From: JBHELT01 sp046262935
GTDB taxonomy: Bacteria; Actinomycetota; CADDZG01; JAHWKV01
DNA: 64,000 nucleotides
Assembly (NCBI GenBank): GCA_046262935.1
Contig: JBHELT010000060.1
Span: forward strand, 22,276 to 86,275
Direction of reading: 5' to 3'
The notes beneath the pieces are model-generated. The model ran no database searches. It saw only the letters and a list, made by a program, of their open reading frames with translations, and was not told the DNA's origin. Position numbers and translations under genes: made by a program. This document shows, piece after piece, positions 8,416 to 17,193 of the stretch. How positions within the stretch are numbered: the stretch's first letter is position 1; every line of letters begins with the position of its first letter.

Positions 8416-8641
8416 CCAACAACTCTAACCCTGGGACGAAACGGGCGAATCTATGCCATCCCAGTCGATCCGCCCCTGCAACTAGTCCCTTTGGGGGACA
8501 GTAAATGATCATTTCGTGTTGTGGTCATCACCCTAAGTGGTGTCGAGACAATGAAGAGACACCAAAGGGGTAGGTGAGTCAACAGTGGAAATGCAGGACT
8601 TTCGCCAAACGAAATACGTCCCGAAGCTTTACCAGGGGTCG
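8416..8641. other. Intergenic region with hairpin upstream of surface protein gene
   Basis: Holds an inverted repeat, GGTGTC and GACACC, flanked by CCC and GGGG (about 8531-8571), and a shorter one, GTCCC/GGGAC, near 8486-8500. Either could be part of the 5' leader of the gene at 8642. No known riboswitch consensus was recognised. Confidence 0.3.
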
Positions 8642-10147
8642 ATGAAACGCATCGTCCTCTCGCTCGCCGTCCTGCTTTTGTCGGCTCCCCATTCTGCGGG
8701 CGCGGTGACCATCGGCGCCGGGGTCGGTGCTGCTTCAACCGCGATCACTTTGGTTTCGCTCAACGTCAATAATCCCTTCATAACGTCGCTCGATCAGACC
8801 GTTAATACTCTGGTCGCATCCGGTTCGGGTGAGGCGAATACGGATCCTTCCAGTGAGCTGCGTGCCAACTTCAGTTTCTTGGCTGCCCATGTTCCAGCGG
8901 CGTCATTTTCCAATGGCGACACAACCACTCAAACCGCTGAGATCAAAGAGGGCGAGATCTCTGCCGATTCGAATACGGGCTCGGCCACCGATCTGGCAAC
9001 TCTGCCGACCAACCAGGACCTTCCCCTAAGTCAAGCGGTTACGGGGTCCGTGAGGTATTCGGGAGTGAGCGCGACGGTTCGTCCGCAGGACCCGTACGCG
9101 TTCTCGTCGCTTGGCAATGTAGCCGTCGATGCTCTAGCGGGCACCGGGCTATTGCACCTCGACGGAGTGAAGATCGCCGTTTCGGACGAATCTTCTCCTT
9201 CTCAGGCTAGCGCGATCGAGGGGCTCGAGATCGCAGACATCTCAGTGCTCAAGATCGGTGACCTTTTGCAGATCTCGAACTACAACTTCACGGAACTGGT
9301 TGGACTCGGTGCAAGCTTCGATCCTGGTGACACGGCCGATCTGGGTACTACGGGCTCGACCATCACCGGACTCCTGCCCGGGGCTATCACCTCTACAAGT
9401 CCCGACGATCTGGCGAACATGGCGGTCACGTGTCCTGGCGACTTGGTGCTATCAGCCATCCCTGGACTTTGCGATGCGCTGAACGGCTACGTGAGCCAAC
9501 TCGAAGCTTTGCGCGATGTCATAGCGGCGCTGCCTCTTATCGATCTGAAGGACGTTAGAGGTGGTATCAACGCAAACGCTACAGATTCCACTTCCAAATC
9601 CATAGCCAAACCGGTTACGTGGGCGAGCGCGCAGGTTGCCAATGTCACCGTGTCGGCCAATGCGAATGATCCGCAGACGAGCTTCACCGATCTGACCAAT
9701 CAAGTGAAGACCGCTGTTCAGCAGGTCACGAGTACCGTCTCGGGTCTCACCGGTTTGAGGGTGACCATCACTGTCGACGATCGTAGTGAATCGCCTGACA
9801 ACGCGACCGACCCGGCTGATGCTGCCTATCACATCGCATCGGCGAGCACGACGGGGCTCCGTGTCCAGGTGAATGTGCCACCACCCAGTTCTGTTGCATC
9901 GGCAGGATTCACATTGGCTGCCTCTAGCACTCAACCTATGGCTTTCGATGCACGCTTCCTGACCCTGTCCGGCAGTGCTCGTCACCGGCCGGCTCCGAAC
10001 GGTTCGCCGAACAACCCGAACAACCCTGCAGGCAACACACCTTTCAAGAGTCCACACACAGGGACTAACCCGATCTGGGCATTGTGCGGGTCACTAGCAT
10101 TGATCTTAGGATTTGGTTTGCGTCGTTGGTTGAGGGATGCCGCCTAG
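8642..10147 (+). CDS. Secreted cell-surface protein with C-terminal sorting-like tail
   Basis: 501 residues from ATG 8642, which opens directly onto a signal peptide (MKRIVLSLAVLLLSAPHSAGA, cleavage after AGA). The body is Ser/Thr/Ala-rich and beta-like, with no named domain. The C-terminus has a Pro/Asn-rich linker, SPHTG, a hydrophobic helix (WALCGSLALILGFGL) and a basic end (RRWLRDAA). This is the architecture of sortase substrates, with SPHTG in place of LPxTG. Whether a sortase uses it is unknown. The frame also contains an upstream ATG at 8585 that would bury the signal peptide. Confidence 0.65.
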   Translation: MKRIVLSLAVLLLSAPHSAGAVTIGAGVGAASTAITLVSLNVNNPFITSLDQTVNTLVASGSGEANTDPSSELRANFSFLAAHVPAASFSNGDTTTQTAEIKEGEISADSNTGSATDLATLPTNQDLPLSQAVTGSVRYSGVSATVRPQDPYAFSSLGNVAVDALAGTGLLHLDGVKIAVSDESSPSQASAIEGLEIADISVLKIGDLLQISNYNFTELVGLGASFDPGDTADLGTTGSTITGLLPGAITSTSPDDLANMAVTCPGDLVLSAIPGLCDALNGYVSQLEALRDVIAALPLIDLKDVRGGINANATDSTSKSIAKPVTWASAQVANVTVSANANDPQTSFTDLTNQVKTAVQQVTSTVSGLTGLRVTITVDDRSESPDNATDPADAAYHIASASTTGLRVQVNVPPPSSVASAGFTLAASSTQPMAFDARFLTLSGSARHRPAPNGSPNNPNNPAGNTPFKSPHTGTNPIWALCGSLALILGFGLRRWLRDAA

Positions 10148-10182
10148 TCACCGCCCGCCTCGGCCTTTTCGCGACGCAAATG

Positions 10183-10209
10183 GTCGGCCCCCGATATTCG
10201 GGGGCCGAC
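10183..10209. terminator. Bidirectional hairpin between convergent genes
   Basis: Perfect 12-bp stem (10183-10194 with 10198-10209), loop TAT, between the surface-protein gene and convergent whiB. T tracts are weak on both sides, so termination efficiency is uncertain. Confidence 0.65.
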
Positions 10210-10229
10210 TTCCATTCAAAGGGTGTTTA

Positions 10230-10556
10230 CTAGCTGGCTCGGCGCCTCAATAAGGCCTTGCGTTCCAACTCGGTTAGCCCGCCCCAGATCCCGTAGCCTT
10301 CGCGCGCCTCGAGTGCGTATTCGAGGCATTCGTTCTTCACCGAGCAGGTGTTGCATACCACTTTGGCGGAGTCTTCTCGGTCCCGCTTTTCTTTGACGCT
10401 CTCGGCGTGCTCAGGACCGAAGAAGATGGTTGGGTCCATCCCTTTGCAGGCGGCGATATCTTGCCAGCGTGCCTCGGTGTCGAGCGATGCGAGCTTCGAA
10501 GCTACCGTCTTGGTGGTCTTCGTGCTCTTCTTGGATGGGTGCTCTTCGGTTGTCAC
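10230..10556 (-). CDS. whiB: WhiB-family iron-sulfur transcription regulator
   Basis: 108 residues from GTG 10556, preceded by a GAAGGG ribosome-binding site. The four cluster cysteines are AAC, CNTC (CxxC) and EC, followed by the family turn GIWGGLTELERKALL that binds the primary sigma factor region. The position beside pmm and DUF3499 mirrors mycobacterial whiB2, so a role in septation/cell-cycle control is plausible but inferred. The gene begins two bases after the fur stop codon, so the two are cotranscribed. Confidence 0.88.
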   Translation of the reverse strand: MTTEEHPSKKSTKTTKTVASKLASLDTEARWQDIAACKGMDPTIFFGPEHAESVKEKRDREDSAKVVCNTCSVKNECLEYALEAREGYGIWGGLTELERKALLRRRAS

Positions 10557-10558
10557 AT

Positions 10559-11080
10559 CTAACCCTTCTTCTCTAAGACCTTTTGACCTCGCCTGGGGAC
10601 CGAAAGTTCCCCGGCCCTTTTTCCTTGTTCCAACTGCGCTTCCAACTGCTTCCTGCAATCTGGACAGATCCCTTTGAAAGTGATCTCCGCTCTAACGATG
10701 TCGAAACCCATCGAAGAGGTTTCGTCGAGTGCAGGCAGGGAAAAATCTGCGTCCGGCGGCACATCGACGATCTTCTTGCAACGCTCACAGACCAGATGAT
10801 GGTGACTCGGCCGGTCGGCAGCGTCGTACCTCAACTTGCCTGAGACGGGCACCACATCGAGCCTGCCAACGTCGCGCAGTTCTCCGAGGGCCTTATACAC
10901 GGTGGCTAGCGAGATGTGCGGCAACTGCTGCCTGACCCGCTCGTACACCTGTTCGGCGCTCAGATGCTCCTGGCTTTGCTCAACCACCTCGAGCACCGCC
11001 ATCCTTTGGGGTGTTACGCGTTTGCCCCGGGAGCGTAGAAGCGTGATGAAGGTTCGGTTCTCCAATCTGCCACCAATCAT
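10559..11080 (-). CDS. Fur-family metal-dependent repressor
   Basis: 173 residues. An N-terminal winged helix (TPQRMAVLEVVEQS, then SLATVYKALGELRDVG) is followed by a dimerisation/metal domain with HHHLVCERC and CPDCRK, giving the two CxxC pairs of a structural zinc site. It could be Fur, PerR or Zur; the residues visible do not decide. The last ~25 residues are a basic tail. It forms a two-gene unit with the WhiB gene, suggesting that metal or peroxide status feeds into WhiB expression. Confidence 0.85.
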   Translation of the reverse strand: MIGGRLENRTFITLLRSRGKRVTPQRMAVLEVVEQSQEHLSAEQVYERVRQQLPHISLATVYKALGELRDVGRLDVVPVSGKLRYDAADRPSHHHLVCERCKKIVDVPPDADFSLPALDETSSMGFDIVRAEITFKGICPDCRKQLEAQLEQGKRAGELSVPRRGQKVLEKKG

Positions 11081-11092
11081 TTGTTGTTAGTA

Positions 11093-11121
11093 AAGATTAT
11101 CGGTTAGTCGCTGTACGTCAA
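11093..11121 (-). promoter_or_regulatory. Putative promoter of fur-whiB
   Basis: On the minus strand TTGACG (11121-11116) is followed after about 16 bases by TAATCT, in an AT-rich stretch just upstream of the fur ATG. A metal-repressor operator could overlap it, but I see no clear palindrome. Confidence 0.4.
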
Positions 11122-11164
11122 CAGTACAAGCGAAGAAATCTCGAAGGATGAGTAGTATCCACGT

Positions 11165-12511
11165 GTGGATCTGGGGACGATATTCAAGGCATACGACGTG
11201 CGGGGCACATACCCGGACCAACTCGATGAGGTGACCTGCCATGCCATCGGGGCGGCCTTCGCCCGGTTCACCAAGGCCCCCGGGATCGTCGTTGGCAGGG
11301 ACATGCGGGTCTCGTCGCCCGCCCTTTCAAGGGCATTCATCGAAGGGGCGCTTGGTCAGGGCGCTGACGTGGTGGACATCGGGTTGGTCTCGACCGACGC
11401 CTTGTATTTCGCCTCGGGCAGATATGAGCGGCCGGGGGCCATGTTCACTGCCTCACACAACCCTGGTGTTTATAACGGGATCAAGCTTTGCCTAGCGGGA
11501 GCCGCCCCCGTTGGCCAAGACACGGGCCTTTCCCAGATCAAAGAGCTCGTGGAAACCCGACCTCAACTCCCGGCGCCATCTGGCCCCGTCGGTGCTTATG
11601 CGCAACGTGACATCGTTGCGGACTTCGTCGATCACGTGCTCGGATTCGTCGATGCATCCCGGCTTGCACCTTTGAAGGTCGTTGTCGATGCCGCCAATGG
11701 GATGGCTGGCAAGATGACCCCACCGGTTTTCGCAAAGACGCCGATCGAGGTTACGCCGCTTTACTTCGAACTCGATGGGACCTTCCCCAATCACCCAGCA
11801 GACCCCATACAGATCGAGAACCTCGACGCGCTCCGTTCGAAGGTCATCGAGGTCGGCGCCGACATTGGCATGGCATTCGATGGCGATGCCGATCGCGTCT
11901 TCTTGGTCGATGAGAAGGCCGAGCCGGTTTCGGGGAGCCTTACAACCGCGCTCGTTGCGTCGCAGGTTCTTGCCAACCGGCCGGGGGCATCGATCGTTCA
12001 CAACTTGATCTGTTCGCGCGTCGTACCCGAGACCATCTTGGCCGGCGGTGGGAAACCGATCCGAACAAGGGTCGGGCACTCATTCATTAAGCAGGTGATG
12101 GCGGAGACGGGTGCGGCGTTCGGGGGCGAGCATTCCGGTCACTACTACTTCCCCGAGAACTTCCGTGCAGACTCGGGGATCATCGCAGCGTTGATAGTCC
12201 TTCAAGCACTGAGCACCCAGAACAAACCCATGAGCCAGGTGCTCGCGCCGTTCAGGCGATATTGGAACTCGGGCGAACTGAACACCGTTGTCGCCGATCA
12301 GGCGGCCGTTCTCAAGGCGGTCGCCGAAAAGTATTCAGACGGCCAGGTCGATTGGACCGATGGGTTGACGGTGGACTTTCCGGATTGGTGGTTCAATGCA
12401 CGCGGATCGAACACGGAACCACTTCTTCGACTGAACGTCGAGGCCAACGATCCGCTCTTAGGAGAAAGCCAGGCTCAACGATTACTCGATCTGATCAGAT
12501 CCGGAGGATGA
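11165..12511 (+). CDS. manB: Phosphomannomutase/phosphoglucomutase
   Basis: Interconverts hexose 1- and 6-phosphates, feeding GDP-mannose or glucose-1-P for cell-envelope glycans. 448 residues from GTG 11165. The phosphoserine loop TASHNP is at about residue 99, the metal loop DGDADR at about 239, the sugar-binding loop GGEHSGH near 320, and the phosphate-binding RGSNTEPLLRLNVEA at the end. It heads a run with a Trm112-like gene, an SIS isomerase and ahcY, closely resembling mycobacterial pmmA and neighbours. A TAGTAT box 7 bases before the GTG, without a clear ribosome-binding site, would fit a leaderless transcript. Confidence 0.9.
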   Translation: MDLGTIFKAYDVRGTYPDQLDEVTCHAIGAAFARFTKAPGIVVGRDMRVSSPALSRAFIEGALGQGADVVDIGLVSTDALYFASGRYERPGAMFTASHNPGVYNGIKLCLAGAAPVGQDTGLSQIKELVETRPQLPAPSGPVGAYAQRDIVADFVDHVLGFVDASRLAPLKVVVDAANGMAGKMTPPVFAKTPIEVTPLYFELDGTFPNHPADPIQIENLDALRSKVIEVGADIGMAFDGDADRVFLVDEKAEPVSGSLTTALVASQVLANRPGASIVHNLICSRVVPETILAGGGKPIRTRVGHSFIKQVMAETGAAFGGEHSGHYYFPENFRADSGIIAALIVLQALSTQNKPMSQVLAPFRRYWNSGELNTVVADQAAVLKAVAEKYSDGQVDWTDGLTVDFPDWWFNARGSNTEPLLRLNVEANDPLLGESQAQRLLDLIRSGG

Positions 12512-12512
12512 A

Positions 12513-12683
12513 ATGGCTGTAGACGAAAAGCTCATCGAGATCCTTGTTTGCCCCAACTGCAAAGGCCCCATCGATTACCGCGAACAAGAACAAACCATCG
12601 CGTGCGTCGGTGAGTGCAAGTATGAGTACCCGGTTATCGACGATATACCCCACATGCTCGTGGACGAAGCCAAGAAACCGTGA
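12513..12683 (+). CDS. Trm112-like small zinc-ribbon protein
   Basis: 56 residues, starting at ATG 12513 five bases after GGAGG. The sequence LIEILVCPNCKGPI and then CVGECKYEYPVIDDIPHML is the Trm112/YcaR pattern: CPxC, a second Cys pair, and the YPVxDDIPxML tail. Homologues activate methyltransferases or serve as small structural proteins. Here it is sandwiched between pmm and the isomerase, overlapping the latter by four bases. Confidence 0.8.
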   Translation: MAVDEKLIEILVCPNCKGPIDYREQEQTIACVGECKYEYPVIDDIPHMLVDEAKKP

Positions 12684-13750
12684 TCGATCTCGACGATCTG
12701 ACCGCGATCGCGACGGTCGATCAGACCGACTACATCTCGGTCGTCGAAAGCTGGCCTCAGCAGCTGGTGGAAGGCATGCAGATAGGCGCCTCCTTGCAGG
12801 GTCTACCGTCACCCGACGGCATCGACTCGATAGCCGTTCTTGGTATGGGTGGATCAGGTGTTTCGGGCGACATCCTGGGCGACGCTATTGCAGACGTGAC
12901 GCGCCTTAGGGTCCAAACGATCAAAGGGTACGTTCTGCCCGGCTGGGTTGGTGAGAACACGCTCGTGTTCGCGATCAGTTATTCGGGAGACACCGAAGAA
13001 ACCCTCGCAGCGTTCGAGCAGGCGCAAGGTCGCGGCTGCCGGATCGTCAGCGTCACAACAGGGGGCCGACTGCTCGACGAATCATCAAGACTGGGCATCC
13101 CGGTTGCTTCGGTCCCCGGGGGCCTCATGCCGCGGGCTGCAACTGGCTACCTATCTTCACCATTGCTGATGATCACCGAGCGGCTTGGCCTTGCGCAGGG
13201 CCTTAGTGATGCGATCCACGAATCCATCGAACTGCTGCAAAAGCGCGTTGGCGAATACGGAAGAACCATCGGTAAGTCGTCGAACCTTGCGAAGCGCTTA
13301 GCCGAGTCGATGCTGGGCATGGTGCCGATCATCTATGGGTCGCAGGGGATAGCCGAGACTGCGGCCTACCGATGGAAGTGTCAGTTCAACGAGTGCAGCA
13401 AGGTTCCGTCTTTCCATCACAGTTTCCCCGAGCTAGATCACAATGAGATCGTCGGTTGGGACCAACTGAAGCAGTTGACGAAATCGTTCTCGTTGATAGT
13501 GCTTCGCCATGAAGCAGAACACCCGCGGGTAACCAAACGCATCGAGATAACCAACGATTTGATCGGTTCGCGGCTCGGCGCAGTCCACCAGGTTCGTGCT
13601 CATGGATCGTCCAACTTGGCGCGCCTCTTCGACTTCATCTGTCTTGGCGATTTCGTTTCGGCCTACTTGGCAGTTCTTCAAGGTGTGGATCCGGCCCCCA
13701 TCACCGTGCTTCAAGACTTGAAAAAGAGGATGGCCGCCGAGGCCTGGTGA
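12680..13750 (+). CDS. SIS-domain phosphoglucose/phosphomannose isomerase
   Basis: 356 residues from GTG 12680. Two SIS (sugar isomerase) lobes: IAVLGMGGSGVSGDILGD near residue 52 and the phosphate-binding ISYSGDTEETL near 98. The C-terminal half contains KCQFNECSKVPSFHHSFPELDHNE, the catalytic His/Glu stretch typical of the bifunctional PGI/PMI family in archaea and actinobacteria. Would supply mannose-6-P to the adjacent phosphomannomutase. Confidence 0.82.
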   Translation: MIDLDDLTAIATVDQTDYISVVESWPQQLVEGMQIGASLQGLPSPDGIDSIAVLGMGGSGVSGDILGDAIADVTRLRVQTIKGYVLPGWVGENTLVFAISYSGDTEETLAAFEQAQGRGCRIVSVTTGGRLLDESSRLGIPVASVPGGLMPRAATGYLSSPLLMITERLGLAQGLSDAIHESIELLQKRVGEYGRTIGKSSNLAKRLAESMLGMVPIIYGSQGIAETAAYRWKCQFNECSKVPSFHHSFPELDHNEIVGWDQLKQLTKSFSLIVLRHEAEHPRVTKRIEITNDLIGSRLGAVHQVRAHGSSNLARLFDFICLGDFVSAYLAVLQGVDPAPITVLQDLKKRMAAEAW

Positions 13751-13756
13751 TAGCTG

Positions 13757-15013
13757 ATGGTCAACCACGATGTTAAAGATCTAGCGCTCGCACCCGAGGG
13801 ACTAAGAAAGATCGAGTGGGCCGAGACCCACATGCCTGTTCTGAGGTTGATCCGCGAACGATTCGCTCAACATAAGCCGTTCAACGGGATCCGGATCGCC
13901 GCGTGTCTTCACGTTACTACCGAGACTGCAAACCTAGTACGCACTCTCGTTGAAGGGGGGGCCGAAGTTGCGGTATGCGCGTCGAATCCGTTGTCCACAC
14001 AAGACGAGATCGCAGCATCGCTAGTTGTTGACTTCGGTCAAGCCGTGTTCGCCGTAAGGGGCATCAACAACGACGGCTATTACAACCACATCTCGCAAGC
14101 CATCGGATACAAGCCGCACCTCACGGTCGATGATGGCGCCGACTTGGTATCGACGCTTCATCGCAGTCACACCGATCTTCTCGCCGACGTCATCGGGGGG
14201 ACCGAGGAAACCACAACAGGTGTTGTGCGTTTGCGCGCGATGGCGGCAGACGGCGCCCTGCGTTATCCGATAGTTGCGGTCAACGATGCGAAAACCAAGC
14301 ACCTGTTCGACAACCGCTATGGCACTGGCCAATCATCCCTCGACGGCATCATCCGAGCCACGAACATTTTGTTCGCAGGACGAACCGTTGTTGTTGGCGG
14401 ATACGGATACTGCGGCAAGGGAGTTGCATCGCGAGCCGAAGGCCTTGGAGCAAACGTCATCGTCGCCGAGGTCGATCCGCTAGCCGCGCTCGAAGCGGTG
14501 ATGGACGGGTACCGCGTCATGCCGATGCTCGATGCGGCAAGGGTCGGCGACATATTCATCACCGTCACTGGGGACCGCGACATTTTGACGGCTCATCACT
14601 TCGCAGTGATGAAAGACGGGGCGATCCTTGCGAATTCGGGCCACTTCGATCTCGAGATCGATGTGATTGCCCTTCATTCCGTCGCGGAACAGGTCAGCGA
14701 AGTTCGAAAGGATGTCGAGCGCTTCACGCTGGCGGATGGTCGCAGTCTCTACTTGATCGCACAAGGCAGGCTCGTCAACCTCGGTGCGGCCGAAGGGCAC
14801 CCGGCCTCGGTGATGGATATGTCATTCGCCAACCAAGCCCTGTCACTCGAATGGCTCGTCGCCAATCGCGAGCACGAGGGCGGCGTCTACCCGGTTCCTG
14901 CAGATATCGACCAAGAAGTGGCCCGGTTGAAACTGGCTTCGATGAAGATCGACATCGATACCCTTACACCGCAGCAGGCTGCCTACCTGGCGTCATGGGA
15001 AACGGGGACCTAG
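13757..15013 (+). CDS. ahcY: Adenosylhomocysteinase
   Basis: Hydrolyses S-adenosylhomocysteine to adenosine and homocysteine, clearing the product of methyl transfer. 418 residues, the short bacterial/archaeal form. Visible: the substrate site HVTTETANLVRTL, DDGADLVSTLH, the catalytic KTKHLFDNRYGTGQS, the NAD-binding glycine motif VVGGYGYCGKGVA (near 215-227), and the C-terminal NLGAAEGHPASVMDMSFANQ. It follows the isomerase by six bases. Confidence 0.95.
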   Translation: MVNHDVKDLALAPEGLRKIEWAETHMPVLRLIRERFAQHKPFNGIRIAACLHVTTETANLVRTLVEGGAEVAVCASNPLSTQDEIAASLVVDFGQAVFAVRGINNDGYYNHISQAIGYKPHLTVDDGADLVSTLHRSHTDLLADVIGGTEETTTGVVRLRAMAADGALRYPIVAVNDAKTKHLFDNRYGTGQSSLDGIIRATNILFAGRTVVVGGYGYCGKGVASRAEGLGANVIVAEVDPLAALEAVMDGYRVMPMLDAARVGDIFITVTGDRDILTAHHFAVMKDGAILANSGHFDLEIDVIALHSVAEQVSEVRKDVERFTLADGRSLYLIAQGRLVNLGAAEGHPASVMDMSFANQALSLEWLVANREHEGGVYPVPADIDQEVARLKLASMKIDIDTLTPQQAAYLASWETGT

Positions 15014-15107
15014 CGGCCGCGTTCGCGGCTTCGCCCTCTCACCTTGCGCATAACCCTTCTGCGTCGATCTCGTTTTGTCACTGGCGGCCGCTATGTTGTA
15101 GACCAAT

Positions 15108-15845
15108 ATGAAAAGCTTTGCGGACATCTTTTTTCCCTGCACGTGTGCCGGATGCGGCTGCATTTCGAAGGATGTTTTTTGCGAGTCATGCGACGTCGGG
15201 CTTCAGCGCCTCGGGGGTCCGCTTTGCCATCATTGCGGGGCCCCCGAACCTCGGCCAGGCCAAGGCTCCAGGTCCTGCTCTGATTGCGGGGGCCGGGCCC
15301 TTGCATTCGATTCTGCCCGCCAGGCAGTCTCGTTCACTCCAGAGGTGCGCCGCGCTATCCATCGTTTCAAGTACAGGGCCGAACGGCACTTGGCTGCATC
15401 ACTGGCAGCCGTGATGAATGAGGCTTGTTCTTTCAGCGCCGACGCCATTGTCTGGGTTCCCGCTTCACCGCGGCGTCACAGAGAACGTGGCTTCGACCAT
15501 GCGGGCCTTCTCGCGCATCGACTCGGTGAACTCAAAGGTATCCCTGTGCTCGATCTGCTGTTTCGAACGAAAGATGTGCCGCCGCAGGTGAAACTCGATC
15601 CGCTCAGCAGGCGAAGCAACCTCGACTCCGCTTTCGCTTGCAGATTCATCGCCCCCGACAAAGTTCTCGTCGTTGACGATGTGTATACGACCGGGGCCAG
15701 TGCTTCAGAGGCAGCGCGTGCACTCAAAGTGAAGGGTGCCTCAAAGGTGTATACGGTTGCGATCGCGCGCACTCTTCCCGCCCACCGATCTCGGCCGTAT
15801 AATCGCAACGGCCTTCCGTCCGGGTCTGTGGTTGCGGGATCTTAG
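15108..15845 (+). CDS. comF: ComF-family phosphoribosyltransferase-like protein
   Basis: 245 residues. The N-terminal part has four CxxC knuckles (CAGC, CESC, CHHC, CSDC) forming zinc fingers. The C-terminal phosphoribosyltransferase fold carries the PRPP loop VLVVDDVYTTGAS near residue 186. ComF homologues take part in DNA uptake in competent bacteria; in actinobacteria the gene lies just upstream of hpf and secA, as here, and its role there is not established. Confidence 0.85.
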   Translation: MKSFADIFFPCTCAGCGCISKDVFCESCDVGLQRLGGPLCHHCGAPEPRPGQGSRSCSDCGGRALAFDSARQAVSFTPEVRRAIHRFKYRAERHLAASLAAVMNEACSFSADAIVWVPASPRRHRERGFDHAGLLAHRLGELKGIPVLDLLFRTKDVPPQVKLDPLSRRSNLDSAFACRFIAPDKVLVVDDVYTTGASASEAARALKVKGASKVYTVAIARTLPAHRSRPYNRNGLPSGSVVAGS

Positions 15846-15849
15846 GGTT

Positions 15850-16083
15850 CCAAGTCCATGCCAGTCGCAGGCGAAAGGATCCACGTAAGGCAACCATTGG
15901 TTGCTGAGCATGGTGCGACTTAGGAGTTAGTCCTGCCTCGGCCCCGGGAAAGTCCCGGGATCCGGGAGAAGGTTCGAAGCGTTTTGCGTAGGTTCGTCGA
16001 AGGCTAGCCGGACGAATCTAAACACGGGGCGCGAGGCCTCAGCAGGCGAATGTGGGGTCAAAGACCAGGTCAGCCGGCGGAGG
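15850..16083 (+). ncRNA. Structured leader of hpf, candidate raiA-type RNA
   Basis: About 230 untranslated bases precede hpf and fold readily. A long-range stem is AAGTC/GACTT (15852-15856 with 15917-15921), extended by CATGC/GCATG (15857-15861 with 15908-15912) and enclosing a GCAACC/GGTTGC hairpin. A strong stem is 15943-15949 with 15953-15959 (CCCGGGA/TCCCGGG). A further one is GGTTCGTC/GACGAATC (15991-15998 with 16011-16018). A conserved structured RNA called the raiA motif is known upstream of this gene family in Firmicutes and Actinobacteria. The position and size fit, but I could not check the consensus. Confidence 0.5.
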
Positions 16084-16093
16084 GCCACTAGAC

Positions 16094-16474
16094 ATGCAGA
16101 TCAAGGTTCACGGCAAGAACAACAGTGTCCCCAAAGACATCGAGACCTTTGCGGTAGACAAATTCGAGCACCTGTCCCGATATCTGTCCACCATCTCGGA
16201 CATCGACGTTGAGCTCTATGAAGAGGGAAGCTCGCGTAAGGGCGGCTATACGCACGTGGCACACGTGACTGTGGCCACCTCGGGGCCCGTTTTCAGGTCA
16301 AAAGTCGCCTCCAGCGACCATCGAAAGTGCATCGATATGGCCGCCGAGCGCCTGGAACGCAGGCTGAAAGAGTTCAAACGGCGCAGATCCGGGAAACCTG
16401 CCCACTCAAGGCCAAAGGTACAATCTGCCGATAATGCCGCAGAGGCCAGTTACGAAGTGGACATTGAAGACTAG
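16094..16474 (+). CDS. hpf: Ribosome hibernation promoting factor, short-type
   Basis: Binds the 30S decoding region to inactivate ribosomes in stress or starvation. ATG 16094 has GGAGGG about ten bases upstream, giving 126 residues. The S30AE domain is visible: MQIKVHGKNNSVPKDIETFAVDKFEHL, the basic helix HRKCIDMAAERLERRLKEFKRRR. The C-terminal ~30 residues are a low-complexity tail, without the dimerisation domain of long HPF. An extension to 16052 has no family similarity. Confidence 0.85.
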   Translation: MQIKVHGKNNSVPKDIETFAVDKFEHLSRYLSTISDIDVELYEEGSSRKGGYTHVAHVTVATSGPVFRSKVASSDHRKCIDMAAERLERRLKEFKRRRSGKPAHSRPKVQSADNAAEASYEVDIED

Positions 16475-16521
16475 TCTCGCGTAGCTCAAACTGATCGGGT
16501 CAACTAGATGGGGGCCTTCAA

Positions 16522-17187
16522 GTGGCAGAGTCAATCCGGGTGATGATCGTAGATGACCATGCATTGTTCAGGCGCGGGCTCAACATGGTGCTCGAAGCTG
16601 AAGAAGGCATCGAAGTTGTGGCCGAGGCTGGCGATGGTACCGAGGCGATAGCTAAAGCCGAAGAGGCGATGCCCGATGTGGTGTTGATGGATGTGAAGAT
16701 GCCGAAGCGCTCAGGCATCGAGGCAACCGCAGGTATGAAAGACCTGCTGCCCAACGCCAAGATCTTGATGCTCACTATCTCCGATGAGGAATCTGATCTG
16801 TACGAAGCGATCAAGGCGGGGGCCTCCGGGTACCTTTTGAAAGAGATCTCCATCGAAGAAGTCGCCAATGCGGTGAGAGCGGTTCATGCCGGGCAATCGC
16901 TGATCTCGCCTTCCATGGCATCGAAGTTGTTGAGCGAGTTCGCGACCATGGTCAAAAGAACCGACGACCGACAGAGCCTGCCCGCGCCGCGGCTAACCAA
17001 TCGCGAACTCGAAGTACTCAAGTTGGTCGCCAAGGGTTCCAACAACCGCGACATCTCAAAGGAACTGTTCATCTCCGAGAACACTGTCAAGAACCACGTA
17101 CGCAACATCCTCGAGAAACTGCATCTGCACTCGCGGATGGAAGCTGTGGTTTACGCGGTCCGGGAGAAGATGCTCGACATCAAGTAG
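16522..17187 (+). CDS. NarL/FixJ-family response regulator
   Basis: 221 residues. Receiver domain: acidic pocket VDDH (10-13), phosphoacceptor Asp57 in VVLMDVKMP, and conserved Thr/Lys in MLTISDEE and GYLLKEI. The LuxR-type HTH at the C-terminus is LTNRELEVLKLVAKGSNNRD, then SENTVKNHVRNILEKL. No histidine kinase is adjacent, so the partner is elsewhere. Lies between hpf and secA, an unusual insertion into the comF-hpf-secA order known from other actinobacteria. Confidence 0.88.
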   Translation: MAESIRVMIVDDHALFRRGLNMVLEAEEGIEVVAEAGDGTEAIAKAEEAMPDVVLMDVKMPKRSGIEATAGMKDLLPNAKILMLTISDEESDLYEAIKAGASGYLLKEISIEEVANAVRAVHAGQSLISPSMASKLLSEFATMVKRTDDRQSLPAPRLTNRELEVLKLVAKGSNNRDISKELFISENTVKNHVRNILEKLHLHSRMEAVVYAVREKMLDIK

Positions 17188-17193
17188 TACCGT

